Assembly (NCBI GenBank): GCA_015956445.1
Contig: WIUZ02000001.1
Span: 682,001-746,000 of the forward strand
Reading direction: 5' to 3'
Length of the DNA: 64,000 nucleotides
Source of the DNA: Thelephora terrestris
Taxonomy: Eukaryota > Basidiomycota > Agaricomycetes > Thelephorales > Thelephoraceae
Program-made: the position numbers and the translations under genes
Shown here: positions 46,425 through 58,408 of the stretch, one piece after another
Numbering within the stretch: position 1 is the stretch's first letter
Layout of the letters: the number at the start of each line of letters is the position of its first letter
Notes under the pieces: model-generated
Told to the model about the DNA's origin: nothing
Databases searched by the model: none
What the model saw: the letters and a program-made list of their open reading frames with translations, nothing else

Positions 46425-47325
46425 CCTGCACCGTACTACTCTCTAACTTGGCAGCTACACACGGACTCTCACAACAATCTTAGCAACCCTTGCTCTTTTT
46501 TACATCGTGCAGTCACTTGACTGTGTACCGTCCGCTGCATCGGTCCCCGCACCTAGACGTCCCTTGTTCACCACCAGTAATGAGGTCTTCTCGCGTTGAA
46601 GCAACGGAGATGGTCCAGCGAAATTCGAATCAGGAATACCTTGAGGTAAAATCAACGGGAACCACTCTCATCCACTGCAGTAGCCTGAACTGGAATACGT
46701 AGCATCTCCTCACCCGTTTACATGCTGATTAAAAGTTCACAGTCGACCCAAGATACATTCGACGAAACGCTCCGTGGTGTACTGAGCTTCAATCGGAGTT
46801 TGCTCGAGAGTGAACGCTAGCTAATTTTTTTATGTTGTCCCGCCCACAGGTGCGCGGGGGGCATGTTTACGGTGCTTCCAGCCCCGTATATGTTATTGTG
46901 GGTCAGTGGATTCCCGGTGTGTTCGATTTCTACATCGACCTGGTCCCTTTTTCCAGACTTCGGAAACGACGCCCAACTTTACGCCATACCGTTCTCGATG
47001 TTCCCTGCGCTGCTGTCTCACGTGTGTATGCCACTCGATGCGCATCTTAGCGGGTTCAGCACGGCAACCCGGTCGGGTTAGGATGAGAATGGAGTGTTGA
47101 ACATGATCACGGTGTCGTAACTGGAAGGAGTGATTCGGGGTCTCAACTTGGTCTCAACGGTTTGTGACCCTTATCGAGCCGCCAGTTGCTGATGCCGAGA
47201 TCTTTTCCTGAACCAAGTGGGCTTCGTGGAAAGTACGATCGTGTGGAGTGTATGCATATTTGTTGTCCGTAAACCTACGACAGCCACATAAAGACGTCCT
47301 TTTGAGAACGCCCGGGAATCGAAGG
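46425..47325. other. 0.9-kb convergent intergenic region
   Basis: Between the GMF stop (+) and the P450 stop (-). No recognisable gene; short open frames lack motifs. Confidence 0.45.
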
Positions 47326-49198
47326 TTACTCCCTCCCACGGATGATAACGCGAATATCACCCTTAGGATGCATGACACCCAGACCCATCCTATCCTCCAA
47401 GAAAACCGGCCGTTCGGTCGACTTGGGGTCCGCTTCAATCGTATACTTCATCAAAAGGAGAGCGATCAGAGATTTTATCTCTTTCTGGGCGAAATGCCTG
47501 GAAAGAAATGGGGAAACAGTTAGCAACGCAGAAATGCCCAGGGTCGACCCGGACTTCTCGTTAATTCTCACCTTCCCTCGCACATAGAAACTCCGCCTCC
47601 CCACGGTATGGAATGATTCATCACCGGTTTCTCGCCTTTCTTAAATTTCTTCTCGGTCATATACCTCCTCGGGATATACTCGTCCGGTCGCTCGTGGATC
47701 TCCGGATCTAAATGCACCATCCTTAACGCACACACGATCTCGTCTCCTCGGTCGAACGTGTATCCGCCCAACTCGATCCTATCCATAACGGCTCTGATAG
47801 ACATGGCTGAACCGGCAAACCGAAGGGTCTCCTGAATCGTCGAGTTCAGTAGCGGAAGTTCTACTTGGTTGATGAAGTCCACGAGGTTTTGGTGAGAGTC
47901 TAGGGGGAGGGATGGGTTCTTGGTGTTCCAACTGGCGACTGCCTCGTCAACCTCTGCAACGAACGGTTTGAGACCATCCTGGTGTTGAAGATTGAGCGCG
48001 ATGACCCAGTACGCTGCAAGTGGGGCGTTCGCTTCAAGGGCCCAGAGGAAACTAACGATGAGTGTAGCAGCTTCTCTAGTGTTCTGATGGGCACCACGTC
48101 AAGACGCAGTCAAGCCCTGTGTAGGAGACGACTCACGAATCCGTTGTCCCTCGTCGTCTGATCGTACGCTTTGACCATTTCAGAGGCGTCGTCGAGCGCG
48201 TTAGGTTTTGAGAGGTACTTCTCGTCGACGATTGTGGCCAATTCGTCAAGAGCCTTGACTGGGCCTTTCATAAACACCTTTGGAACACCCGCGAGGAGAA
48301 GGTGAAAGCTGGTATCGAAGAGTCTGAACGGCTTGAATAGATCCTCGAAGGGACAGGCTTTCCCAAAGAACGCGTGGCTAGACGCATCGAATGTCAGAGG
48401 GACGATGAAGTCCCTCAGGGGAATGTTCAACCCGTTATACTGGCTTTCTCGTTCCTCGAGGTATTGAGCGATTAGGGTGATGTACTTGTCGACAACTGGT
48501 TGCACGTATTTCTGAGAGAGAAGTTTTAGGCTCAAAGGGAAAATTGTTTCTTGCATCATCGGGGCGCGCGCGAGCCTGCAAGTCAAGATGTTTTACGCCT
48601 CAGTGATTGGGTAGAGGATGAACGGTTGGGAAAGTGACGAACTTGTCACTCATCATGAAGACGTTCGCGCCCACGTTCTCGCGTATCTGGAGGAAATCGT
48701 ATTTCTGAGATGGAAACCCGGATGTCAATGTGTCAGATGAGCGGGGACGGGGGGGCAATTCCACACCTGAGGGTTCTTGTACACTTCCGCAATCAACTGA
48801 TGGCAAGTGTCAACAGATACGCGTCACGGAAGGGAAAATCCTCACGTGTGGTGAAGTAATATAGGTGATACTCCGTCCAAAGGCTTTGACTGTGAAGATG
48901 TCCCCATGTTTGGCACTGAATACCGATGAACAGTCCATGGCATCCAAGCAAGTAAACAGTTACTTTTCACATACATGGCGCGTCGGAAGAATGCGTCAGG
49001 ACTCTTCCCGAGGTCAATGGCAGACCCAACCCAAGGAACAAGGTAAGAAACCACTGGTGGCCGTCTGGTGGATTGGTTTTTCTTGTATACCGCCCTGGCG
49101 ATAACAAGTAGCAGAATGCTGGCTACGACCACACTAGGGTCCTTCCATGGTTGGAAGACCATCTCTGGGATGTGAGCGAGGTGGCGAGAGAGTATCAC
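47326..49198 (-). CDS. Cytochrome P450 (copy 3, intact, diverged paralogue)
   Basis: Same subfamily and intron plan as the gene at 28456 but clearly diverged. Starts MILSRHLAHIPEMVFQPW (or the Met 13 codons later), TM anchor, then RRPPVVSYLVPWVGSAIDLG. Exons join in phase as IAKHGDIFTVKAFGRSITYITSPH, LIAEVYKNPQ, KYDFLQIRENVGANVFMMSDK|LARAPMMQET, DTSFHLLLAGVPKVFMKG, F|NTREAATLIVSFLWALEANAP, ETLRFAGSAMS (ExxR), YTFDRGDEIVCALRMVHLD, WGGGVSMCEGR|HFAQKEIKSLIALLL, ending GDIRVIIRGRE. All conserved P450 motifs are present. Substrate unknown; loosely CYP7/8-like. It stands apart from the duplicated block, so it may be the older locus. Confidence 0.87.
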
Positions 49199-49463
49199 GT
49201 CAGAAGGTCATTCTTGACGCACAAGGTACTGAGTGACGGCGCGATGGCGGATTCAATAAGATCCGTGGCATCAGCGCCGGTAACATCGAAGCAACAGGGA
49301 ATTGCAGTCAGTGACTAAGTAAACAGCGGAACCACAACATCAGTAGAGGGATAACAATACAATAAAACTAGGCATCCATAAAGTGCAAGAAACAGAAAAA
49401 AAAAACCGAGTGTTCAACGGAGTACTCGAGTAACCTCTGGCCGTGGGCGCGAACTCGCGACGG
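49199..49463. other. Spacer upstream of P450 copy 3
   Basis: 265 bp between two minus-strand genes; includes an A-rich run near 49395. Probably the P450 promoter. Confidence 0.35.
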
Positions 49464-50641
49464 TCAAGTAAGGTCGATGATATCATCGGCGGGTTCCCGC
49501 TTCACGGGCTTCTTTGCCTTTTTTCTCGCAATCCGGTCCTGGATTCGTTTGAGTTCATCCTGGATATGTCGCGTTAGAGATCTGAGAAGAATGGTGAAGT
49601 ATGCGCATCACCTGTAGAGTCTCAATGTCTTCATTGTCGGAGAAGACTTCAATCAAACCGCCGTCTCCATCCTCATCTCTTTCTCGCTTGACCCCTTTCC
49701 CTTTGTTCCTCAAACCCTTGTCCTTTACGGAGGGGCCAGGTAAGTTGACTGGGGGTGGAGGTGGGCTGGGGGATTGGGGAAGAATCCCCTGCGCTTTGAG
49801 GATATCTACAGCACGGCCCCGTTTAGAACCGGTGCGTTTTACACCAGAGGTCTCGTACCTCGTTTTCGATAAAGGAAGCGGAAGATCAGCAGGGGATTCT
49901 GGTCGATATAGTGGACACGGACAGGATTCTGCGGCTTATAGACAGCTTCTCCGAAACTAGATGACTAGGTCAAGTGCACTCAGTCTCAAACCTAGGAGAC
50001 TTACGCAACACGGTGGGATCCGGCCTTTTTGGACCGCTCGTGGATCGGGCCAGCGCTTGGTCCCGGACCCCTTTGATATCCAATGACTCCGGGTCCAATC
50101 CGAGCAGCTCTCATGAGTTCCACTTGAATGGTTCCTATGTGTTCGATGTTTGGGTCGTCCCTAGTCGCAACATCGTCGTCGTCTAGTTTTCATGGGGAAG
50201 GGTCAGACGAGCGGCTTATTGGGATAAGGCTATTGACGAACCGGTGGTATCTATGGGAGCAAAGACGTAGGGCCGGAGGATGTCGCCAACGCGCATCCCG
50301 CGAGATTTCAACTCCCCCATGAACTCGCCCCAGAGGCAATCCACATCCGGTCCGTCCATCTTAATCTTGACCACTCGACCATAAGTCTCGAACGGGGCGG
50401 GGAATTGACGTAAATGAGAGCCGTCGTCGTCAAAGTTCAGAGCGAATTCCTAGCAGACACTCCTTGTCAGCAGTCTGTTCGAATTACACAGGAGGTCTGA
50501 GGGTGGCCGACTGCTCACTTTCCCTTCCTCGCTACAAATGTAACATGAGATAACGTTACCCTTGATCTCGACGGCGTATTCTTCGAGAGGTTTGCCGTCC
50601 GATTCGACCCACGCACCGTAGCCGTGTAGACGAAGGACCAT
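49464..50641 (-). CDS. DUF7918 family protein (copy 2)
   Basis: Starts MVLRLHGYGAWVESDGKPLEEYAVEIKGNVISCYICSEEGK, the typical DUF7918 opening (G-x-x-AW-x-x-x-DG-x-x-L-x-EY). Later exons: EFALNFDDDGSHLRQFPAPFETYGRVVKIKMDGPDVDCLWGEFM, then RGMRVGDILRPYVFAPI, DDDVATRDDPNIEHIGTIQVELMRA and SFGEAVYKPQNPVRVHYIDQN. The C-terminus is acidic then basic (GLIEVFSDNEDIETL; RIARKKAKKPVKREPADDIIDLT); the DIIDLT end resembles SUMO-interacting sequences. About six exons. Head-to-head with the PQ-loop transporter (145 bp). Function unknown. Confidence 0.8.
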
Positions 50642-50786
50642 AGTCGGTGGTTGCCACCAAAGTAAAGGTTATCGCCACAGTGATCGCGACGTGCCGCGGG
50701 GTTGGTTTGTTTGTGTATTGAACGGAAACGGACATCTCTCTCCCGGATCTTAGCTGCGACCAATCTGGGGTTCTCCCTCTTCATCG
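50642..50786. promoter_or_regulatory. 145-bp divergent promoter region
   Basis: Between the ATGs of the DUF7918 gene (-) and the PQ-loop transporter (+). No specific motif identified. Confidence 0.4.
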
Positions 50787-52638
50787 ATGACAATGAGCTC
50801 TTGGACGCTGAGTGACGTCCTTGGCTACATCTCCATTTGCTGCTGGCTCGGCGCTCAGTTTCCGTCAGTAAAGTCCTCCGAGTGTTGTGTCAGTGACGTT
50901 TGTTCGACCTCGCTGACGACAGCTTCATTCCGCATTGATAGTCAGGTCGTCGAAAATGCGCGCAGAAAATCGGTAGAGGGGCTTTCTCTCCCTTTCTTGG
51001 CCAACTGGTTTCTGGGTGCGTGCCGTTCTAATCGGTGCGGGTCCGCCGTTGATGGGGTCGTGTCGGGGTACAGGCGACTTCACGAACCTGGTGGGGTGTA
51101 TCCTCACACACCAGCTGCCGTTTCAAGTGAGATGACCTTGCACACAAAACTATCTCACGCTAAAGTCCAGACCGTCCGTTCAAGACTTACCTCGCAACGT
51201 ATTTCGTCTTCGTTGACTTCAGCTTGCTTGGCCAATTCTATTACTACCGGAAACTCTCTCCGCCATCCACGCCTTACCTCAGAGCTCGCTCGACGTCATT
51301 CGGTGCCAGGACTTCTGAAGATCGTGGTCATTACCGAAGCCTGTCCGTGGCGGCTGCAAACGTTGCAGCCACCGCAGCGATGGCCGCTACCCAACAAGAA
51401 GTTTCAAGTCCCCGTGTGCTCCACAGGGTCTTTCGGAGAAGTATCGATGAAGTATCGGAGCCCGTTATAGAAATGTCCGATGACGAAGAATACGACGAAG
51501 AAGGCCTTGCGAGGCTTGCTGACAGCGTTCAGTCCGAGGGTGGGAGACCAAGGAAGCACGTATACTGGAATACGGTCTCACAGGAACGCCGCTCCGGAAG
51601 CCTTGACCCGACGACTCGGCAGACGCTTCCTTCCCGTCGTTTTATTCGACCCTCTCTCCAAATGACTGAGTCTTATGAAGGGGCATCTGATACACGAGGC
51701 AGATCGCAACGGCGGGAAGTCCACATAGACGATGATTGGAGGGAATCTGATAATCCAACCACCTCTACCCGTGCGCGGAAATCTGGTTCACGAGCTAGTA
51801 GGCGAGGTGCAAGCGTCGTTTTTCTCGCTTTCTGGGCTCTCTTCGGGGTTGGGACGTTGACCGGGAATCGCAGTGGTCTCCCGCCAGCCTCATCGATATC
51901 CATCGGTCGGGTCCTTCCTCTCGTGGATGATCAGTCTCTGGTCTTCGATCCTCCGAAGGTAATCAGATCGGATCATAGCCTTGAAGGCTCCAAACTGGTG
52001 AAGGTTTTGGTGGACATCAGCAGTACTAGCCAGGAAGATTTGCCATCTCCAGGGGAAAGCCCTCCTCTCCAACAGATAATCGGACGAATGTCTGCGTGGA
52101 CCTGTACAATCTTGTACCTCACTTCGCGGTTACCCCAAATTTGGAAAAACGTGAGTCCGATGGTATATCTGAGATTTTCTCCACCCTGATGTGATTCTCT
52201 AGTTCGTTAGGAGGTCTGTTGAGGGCCTTTCCATGTACCTTTTCATTTTCGCCTTCCTTGGAAACACGTTCTATGTTTCATCGATTCTCACGTCCCCGAA
52301 GCTGGATGTTCCTGGACCGGAAGCTTCGGCCTATATCCGAGAGAGTATTCCGTAGGTGTTTGCGATTAAAATGCTCAAAACTCCGTGCCTGACTTTCCAC
52401 AAGCTATATCCTGGGCAGTGCTGGGACACTCATGTTCGACATCACGATTGTTTCCCAATCCTTCCTATATCGGAAACCAATAGACAAAGAGAAGCTTGGC
52501 TGGCGCAACTCTCGTGTTGGCCGAGGATCGTCTGCAGAGGAAGAGGGTTTGCTGAGTGCAGGCGCCACTGGAGCTGGCGAGGGTTCCTCCCCTCAACACC
52601 GGAGGAGGGCCCTGAGCAATACCAGTCAAAATGTCTGA
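50787..52638 (+). CDS. PQ-loop vacuolar cationic amino-acid transporter (YPQ/PQLC2-like)
   Basis: Seven-TM PQ-loop protein that exports cationic amino acids from the vacuole. Start MTMSSWTLSDVLGYISICCWLGAQFP; the first PQ motif is completed across an intron (CC|T) as PQVVENARRKSVEGLSLPFLANWFLG. Next DFTNLVGCILTHQLPFQ and TYLATYFVFVDFSLLGQFYYY. A 200-residue acidic/Ser-rich cytoplasmic loop follows, as in fungal members. The second PQ motif is SRLPQIWKNFVRRSVEGLSMYLFIFAFLGN, then YLLGSAGTLMFDITIVSQSFLYR. It ends in a Ser/Arg-rich tail, LSNTSQNV. Seven or so exons, all in phase. Confidence 0.9.
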
Positions 52639-53034
52639 CATACGAAATGGAAAACTGCTTAATTCCCCTGCTCTGCATGTTTATCCACTGCTTTCTTGAT
52701 ATCCTCAGTACCTCTCTGGACGGTTTTTCTTGGTGACCTGATTTGTAAACGTAACTTATTCCCTGTTTTGTCGCATATCACTTCTTGCATTCATCCTGTC
52801 ATCAGGCTTATGTAGTCTTCCTCGCGAGTCATATGCATACCTGTCCGAGTCTGCCTTCGGATCAGTCGTGCGTGGGCATGAGTTGGGGTTGATGTCGATC
52901 AGGAATGATGGAGCTATCGACAGCTTCATTTCCTTCCGATCCCCCACGGTGCCAGTCCTGGTTGGCAACGAGTCTCCTCTACCACAACCCCCGTTCATCT
53001 TCGCCTGGATAACTACTTCCCTGGCTTTACGGTC
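52639..53034. other. Intergenic, no gene seen
   Basis: 396 bp between two plus-strand genes, probably the 3' UTR of the transporter and promoter of the LisH-CTLH gene. No coding motif. Confidence 0.45.
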
Positions 53035-54549
53035 ATGGATAGCGAGCTAAGGAAGGATCTACTGAAAGCACCAAGTACTTCTGTGTCTGCTGCGCTCGTA
53101 CGTCTTCTTGATTCGAAATCCCGCAGCACCCGAGGAGCGCACGACTAACGCCAAGTTCCTCCCACTGCTTTCTTTCGATTCTATGCTTATCGAAATCCAA
53201 TCTCCGACGGAATCACGAACTATCGCGGCCACTACGCTGAGGACTGTAAACAGCGAGCGGTTGTGCTAGACTTTCTCTGTCACGGTCCGTACACGAACAC
53301 CGCTAAAGCGTTCAGTCGAGAGTGTACGGTGAGGAATGTTAGCGTGGACGCTGATGGAGATGAGATTATGAGTGGATACGAGAGGGACGAGCTGGCGGGT
53401 CAGGAGGACACCGGCCTGATACTTTCCGAAGAAACCTTGAAGCAGATCGAGTTGAGGAAAGGTAAGCCCCATCTTTGGCACACACGACTTTTGTGCTGAA
53501 TGCCTATTATACGGCGTGCTCCGCCAGATATTCGCTATAAGATTCTTTCGGGGAGAGTGAGCGAAGCGGTGGATCTCCTCCATACCCATTTCCCAGCCGT
53601 CTTAACGAGGTCTCCCCTCGACGCTGAAACAGACGACGATCCCCACTTCTTTCCAAATCAGAAACGAAGGAAAGTCGAACCACAGACCTCATCTGGACCC
53701 ACCCCGGCCACAATCCAATTCCTGACGTCAACGACAGTCGACCCTCTCCATCTCAGTCTCAATTTGAGAATCCTTGCGTTTACCGAAGCGTGCAGGACTA
53801 TCCCGCGACCTTACCCTCCACCATCTGCTATATCGTCACTAACTGGATCTCCATCTCCTTCCGACCTCGACACTGATATAGATGATGCAGACGAGACTCC
53901 GGTCCCACCCTCCCGCTTGGTTCCGGACCAGGCGACCGACCCAATCGCGTATCAACAACACCTCTCAGACCTCATCGCGCGGATACAGAAACTGCACGCT
54001 CTCGCGAAAGCCCTCCCGAAGGAGAGTGATCGGAAGACATATACGGAGGAACTGAACCAAGTTGGTGGACTTTTGATATATAAGGTTCCCGAGGATAGCC
54101 CTTTGGCAAGGTATCTCAGCCAGGAACGTCGAGAGGCGGTCGCGGACCAGATTAATGCCGCTGTTCTCTGTGAGCCATCGAAGCTTGGGCTAGTAAAAAT
54201 CTCGCAGCGCTCTGACAAACCCTGGCAGATCGGACCCAACGTTCTGCGGTGTCTAAGCTCGAACTTCAAGTTCGGTACACTACCGCGTTGTGGGGATGGA
54301 TGCACGATATGAGGTATGAGCTGCCTCCGCAGAAGAAGTGGCCACATGGCGTGCAACCTCCCGGGAACCCGAGTACGATTTCGACCCCAACTATGGAGAA
54401 GTCGGCCACGCAAGCAAATCTCCCCGCCGAACAGAAAGAGGTACGTTTTCTTCGGCCGGCCTGGGAAGCAGTGGGGTTGAACTCTCATCATCACTCAGCT
54501 CGTCTCTCCATTCAATCTGGAAGAGTTGTTAGACACCAAGCCACAGTAG
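53035..54549 (+). CDS. LisH-CTLH-CRA protein (GID/CTLH-complex type)
   Basis: Likely subunit or relative of the GID/CTLH ubiquitin ligase. Exon 1: MDSELRKDLLKAPSTSVSAAL. Exon 2, after a long intron: RAVVLDFLCHGPYTNTAKAFSREC (LisH). Exon 3: RKDIRYKILSGRVSEAVDLLHTHFPAVL (CTLH), then a Pro/Ser/acidic insert. CRA region: DPIAYQQHLSDLIARIQKLHALAKALP and DSPLARYLSQERREAVADQINAAVL. Exon 4, joined in phase: YRTQRSAVSKLELQVRYTTALWGWMHDMRYELPP. A terminal exon gives LVSPFNLEELLDTKPQ. No SPRY domain, so it is not a full RanBPM; length about 420 residues. Confidence 0.85.
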
Positions 54550-54861
54550 TCGCCAGCACCAGATCGTGGCCATCCGTTGACCACCAGACGATCCGATCCC
54601 CCTCAATTTTTCTCAGTCGCACTGATCTCTTTGTTTTGTTCGCTTTTCCGACCGCGTGTTGATAATGTAAGCTAAAAGCATTTGGGGCACGAGCGAGACA
54701 CCACCGGGAAATTCCATGTAGCATATGTTCTCCGTCATTAGGCATCGGTATAGGTTCTAGACATGTGGTAACGATACAAAGGATACACTCTAAGATAGAA
54801 AGGTAGGTTCGCGTGGGTTTGATACGCTTCGCACGATGAACACGAACTCGCAATGAGATCG
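54550..54861. other. Convergent spacer, no gene seen
   Basis: 312 bp between the stops of the LisH-CTLH gene (+) and the leucine-rich protein (-). No RNA or coding signal recognised. Confidence 0.45.
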
Positions 54862-55806
54862 CTACGCAAGGAGAATCTGAACTTCCACCCATCGGTTTTG
54901 GTTCACGAGGTCCAATGTCACCTGATGCACAATACAGCCTCGCAATCCCAAAACGTGAAGATCGTCCCATTTATCCCAGTCTACGATCCCGAGAATCGCA
55001 TGCGAGCGATCTAGATCCTCAAGCCACGAGTTGAAGGAGAGGTCCAAAACCGTGATCGAAGGACATAGCGTTGGTAACCTGAATATCGGGGGCGGGGTAG
55101 AGATGTCGACCAGGGCGAGTCGCGTGAGTGAGCGGGGGAAGGAAAGGAGGGTCTGGAGTGCCAAATCGGTGGAGACGAGAGCAAGGGTTCGAAGTTCGAA
55201 CAAGTCCACGAATGGATCATCGGCTTCCCAGTCTTGGGAGTCGTCGACCGGGGTTTGTCGGTCGGGAGGTTTCAGAGCAATCGTTTCCGGACGCAGGCTG
55301 GCACCCGGACCGACTACGATGAGTTCCCCATTGATGTGCCCCGATTCTCCAACAAGGGCAGATAACCCCGGAGTGGAGAGTGGTGCATGGATGGCTGTAT
55401 ATCGTTGGAGGATGTGTCTCAAACGAGGAGGTAGGAAAGGGAGGAGTTCTTGTTCAAAATCCTCCGGCTCGGAAAACGCATCAAGGAGAACCCTCATGCA
55501 GAGTTCGCTCAAGGGCGGTACGGGCGTGCGGTTGACCGGAACTCCGTCCAGGACGAGCGAGAGCGCAGCCCCACGCCATTCGGGAGATTCTTTGTCTTGA
55601 GTCTTCTTGACTGTTCGCCAACTCTTGGGAACGGGACCGGCTGCGCTCCGTGCCTCGTTAGATAGCCTCGGTGTCCGATGATCGTCTGAGTCGAATTGGG
55701 CGAGGAGATACGGAGGAAGGGATTTCGTTGGGACGGATGCGTGATGTCGCGCTTTATCCTTCCGCACATTCTGGTCATGGCGAAATCGTTCTCCTCTATA
55801 ACCCAT
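54862..55806 (-). CDS. Leucine-rich-repeat-like protein, function unknown
   Basis: A single 314-codon open frame from MGYRGERFRHDQNVRK. The N-terminal 110 residues are basic and disordered. The middle has LSELCMRVLLDAFSEPEDFEQELLPFLPPRLRHILQRYTAIHAPLS. The C-terminal half shows LRR-like spacing: LFELRTLALVSTDLALQTLLSFPRSLTRLALVDISTPP, CPSITVLDLSFNSWLED, WDDLHVLGLRGCIVHQVTLDL. The LDLSFN repeat and LPP-x-LRHIL segment are like those in F-box/LRR proteins, but no F-box is evident. I do not recognise the family. An upstream exon cannot be excluded. Confidence 0.65.
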   Translation of the reverse strand: MGYRGERFRHDQNVRKDKARHHASVPTKSLPPYLLAQFDSDDHRTPRLSNEARSAAGPVPKSWRTVKKTQDKESPEWRGAALSLVLDGVPVNRTPVPPLSELCMRVLLDAFSEPEDFEQELLPFLPPRLRHILQRYTAIHAPLSTPGLSALVGESGHINGELIVVGPGASLRPETIALKPPDRQTPVDDSQDWEADDPFVDLFELRTLALVSTDLALQTLLSFPRSLTRLALVDISTPPPIFRLPTLCPSITVLDLSFNSWLEDLDRSHAILGIVDWDKWDDLHVLGLRGCIVHQVTLDLVNQNRWVEVQILLA

Positions 55807-56582
55807 TGACGTGAAGATGCTACATTCTTGTGCGATGCGGGTGCTGCACTAACCTGGCTCTGTGGAGCAACTCGTTAACAGTCTTCTCCGTCTTCGTTGT
55901 CAACATCCTTGGGAGTTTCCAGAGATTCTGTAGTTTACGGTGCGAAGTTCATGGCGGTTGTTGGACGTTGATGTAGGATCATGCGTGGTTTCCCAAGGTG
56001 TGATCGTCGTCTGAGGTTGGTGGCATGATCGGTACTGGACTACCTGGTTGACCGCAACGATAGACACTTAACTTCCGCTCAGGTTCCCCACACATCCCCG
56101 TATATCTCCACACCCGCCACAGCGTCAGGCACCATATCCGTTTAACCACCAGCCGCCGTCAATTTCCCTTCGTGCACTTTATGACCATCTTATCCATGTC
56201 TACAGAAGCGCTCCGATGAGAGCGACTGCCCTCCATTGTTTCCCAAACCTCCAGCCTTGTGGAACATCTCTAGGTCGAATCGAGATTTTGAGCCCTTGAC
56301 CCGGTCGTATGTCATGGGCGGCCTTTGACAGGCACAACTACACCATCTTCACCCAACAAAATGATGTCCCAATCCGTTCTATTACTCGGTGATAGGTAAA
56401 TCCCGGAAGGCGTGTCACCAGATGTGCAAGAGCGGTCCCTAGTGGGAGGATATGTCCATATAAGTGCCGTCCTGAGAGCGTCAAAAGTGCCTGGATGAAA
56501 GACTATCCCCTCCGTCAAACCCTTCCCCTCACAATCCGATATCGTTCTCTCCCCCGGATATATTTCACCCCCGCCAAACTAA
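55807..56582. other. 0.78-kb divergent intergenic region
   Basis: Lies between the leucine-rich gene (-) and F-box gene A (+). Nothing recognisable; it should contain both promoters. Confidence 0.4.
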
Positions 56583-58273
56583 ATGGAAGTCTACCCTGGT
56601 AGCGGTTTGAGCATCCCGCAATTGTTGCAGGCTCTCGAAAAAGCTGTCGGCCACTCCTTGACAGAAGCTAGAAGGTGCAGTAGACATCGTCCCAACCATC
56701 GGCGCATTCTCATCTGACCGCCTGTCCAGGACGACCTTTAACATGTACGAGGTTCGCTTCCAGTTCCACATCTAATCACGCCCAAAACTGACGGGCCTCC
56801 CAGACTAAATGGCGCCAGGTGGAGGTCTTAGAATCTTTCAACGGCATGAAAGCGCTCGTGAACGAGCTGAGCCCAATCAACTGCCTCCCACCGGAAGTCC
56901 TATCTGCCATCCCAACGTACTGGTCTGCAGACTCCCAAGGAGACCTGATCAGGGCTACCCACGTCTGTAGGTACTGGCGCACCACCCTCACCGCGTCTCC
57001 AAGTCTCTGGAACGACATCAAGAGCGGTAACGAAGCTCGAATGCGAGCTTGCATCCATCGATCTCAATCTTACCCTCTCTCCGTGGAGATCAAACATCCA
57101 GGTCAAGAAGGCGTCCTTTCGGATGCGGTCCTCTTCAGGCTGAAGTCGTTGACCCTCAGCCTTCCCGTGACGAACTTGACCAAACCACTCGGGCGACTAA
57201 TCTCCCCCACCCCGATGCTGGAGGAGGTCAGTATCACCTTGGCCGATTCCGGAGATTACCTCCCAGTTATAAAGACGGGGGATTTCTTCATGTTGTCCAA
57301 GCTTCACTTGGACGGCGTTCACGCGAACTTTGCGTGCCTCCCCGCCCCCCACCTGATGATCCTTCACCTCGAAAACCTCCAAAATAATCCACGCATGCCC
57401 GATCTCCTTCAGTTCCTTAATAGTACCCCCTGGTTGGAACGGATGGTGTTAGTCAACTCCGGTCCAGAAGGGGACAGGGAACCTTCCGAGCAAGTTGTGA
57501 GACTCATGTCTCTACGAGCTCTAACTCTCCGCGGCACCGTTGCCAAAGCCAAACTCCTCCAACACCTTGCCATCCCCGCATCCGCAGATATCGACCTGGT
57601 GGGTCGGTTCAACCAACGCCTCGATGGAGTAATGGAAGAGTTCCTCCCTCCTTGCCTCGACAACCTCCCCGTCACTTCAAACTTCACCTCGCTCAGCATC
57701 ACAAGCACCTCCAGGTCTTCGTGCGACATTAACTTATCCGGAAACCAAGGAAAATTGAGCGTTACCGTCAAAAACGAGCACCACAGGGGTATGCTTGGTC
57801 ACGGCCCATTGAGACCACCTACTGCGAACCTTTGCCTCCAACGCCTCACCCCGTTGGTCCTGGACACTGTCACTCACTTGACCATTCGACGTGACCCTTG
57901 GGGACAACAGGCTTTCCCCGAGATTTCGGCTTTCCGCGAATTCCTCCACCAGCTGCCATCCTTACAATCCATCGATCTCGTTCACTGCGACTTCAACAGT
58001 ATCCACGCGTTGAACCCAGTTGGGGTGAACCTTCCATTCTTCCGCTTCCTCAGCATATACGTCGCTCCGGATGCAAAAGTCCAGCTTGACTTGCTTTCCC
58101 ACCTCGCGAAATCGAAGGCATTAGTACAGTGTCCGTTGGAGAGGGTCAAGTTTGTGTTCGGCTCTGCGGCGCGAGTAATGTTCTCGGATTCGGAGATGAA
58201 TGGCCTCAAGGAGCATGTCCAGATGGTGGAAGTCGAGGCGGTCGATGGGAACAATGTTACCGGCGGGTTATAA
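56583..58273 (+). CDS. F-box protein A (Agaricomycete type)
   Basis: Probable substrate adaptor of an SCF ubiquitin ligase. A short first exon starts MEVYPGSGLSIPQLLQALEKA, matching the first exon of paralogue B (MEQYPGAGMTISQLLYALER). The main exon opens after a splice site near 56805 (TKWRQVEVLESFNGMKALVNEL) and contains the F-box-like core INCLPPEVLSAIP-YWSADSQGDLIRATHVCRYWRTTLTASPSLW. About 400 residues of irregular leucine-rich repeats follow (LERMVLVNSGPEG, LRALTLRGTVAKAKLLQHLAI, LPSLQSIDLVHCDFNSIHAL), ending VDGNNVTGGL. The exon 1/2 junction between 56640 and 56805 is not resolved; if it fails, the ORF still opens at 56819. Confidence 0.75.
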
Positions 58274-58408
58274 CATTGTATTTCAGCAACGCATCCTGCG
58301 CTTGTATCCTTTCTTGTAGCAAACGTGATACAAAGTGTTTCATTTCGAGACAATCCGTACAGCATGGCACGATCAACAACTACGACATGAAACCATAAAA
58401 CCTAGCAC

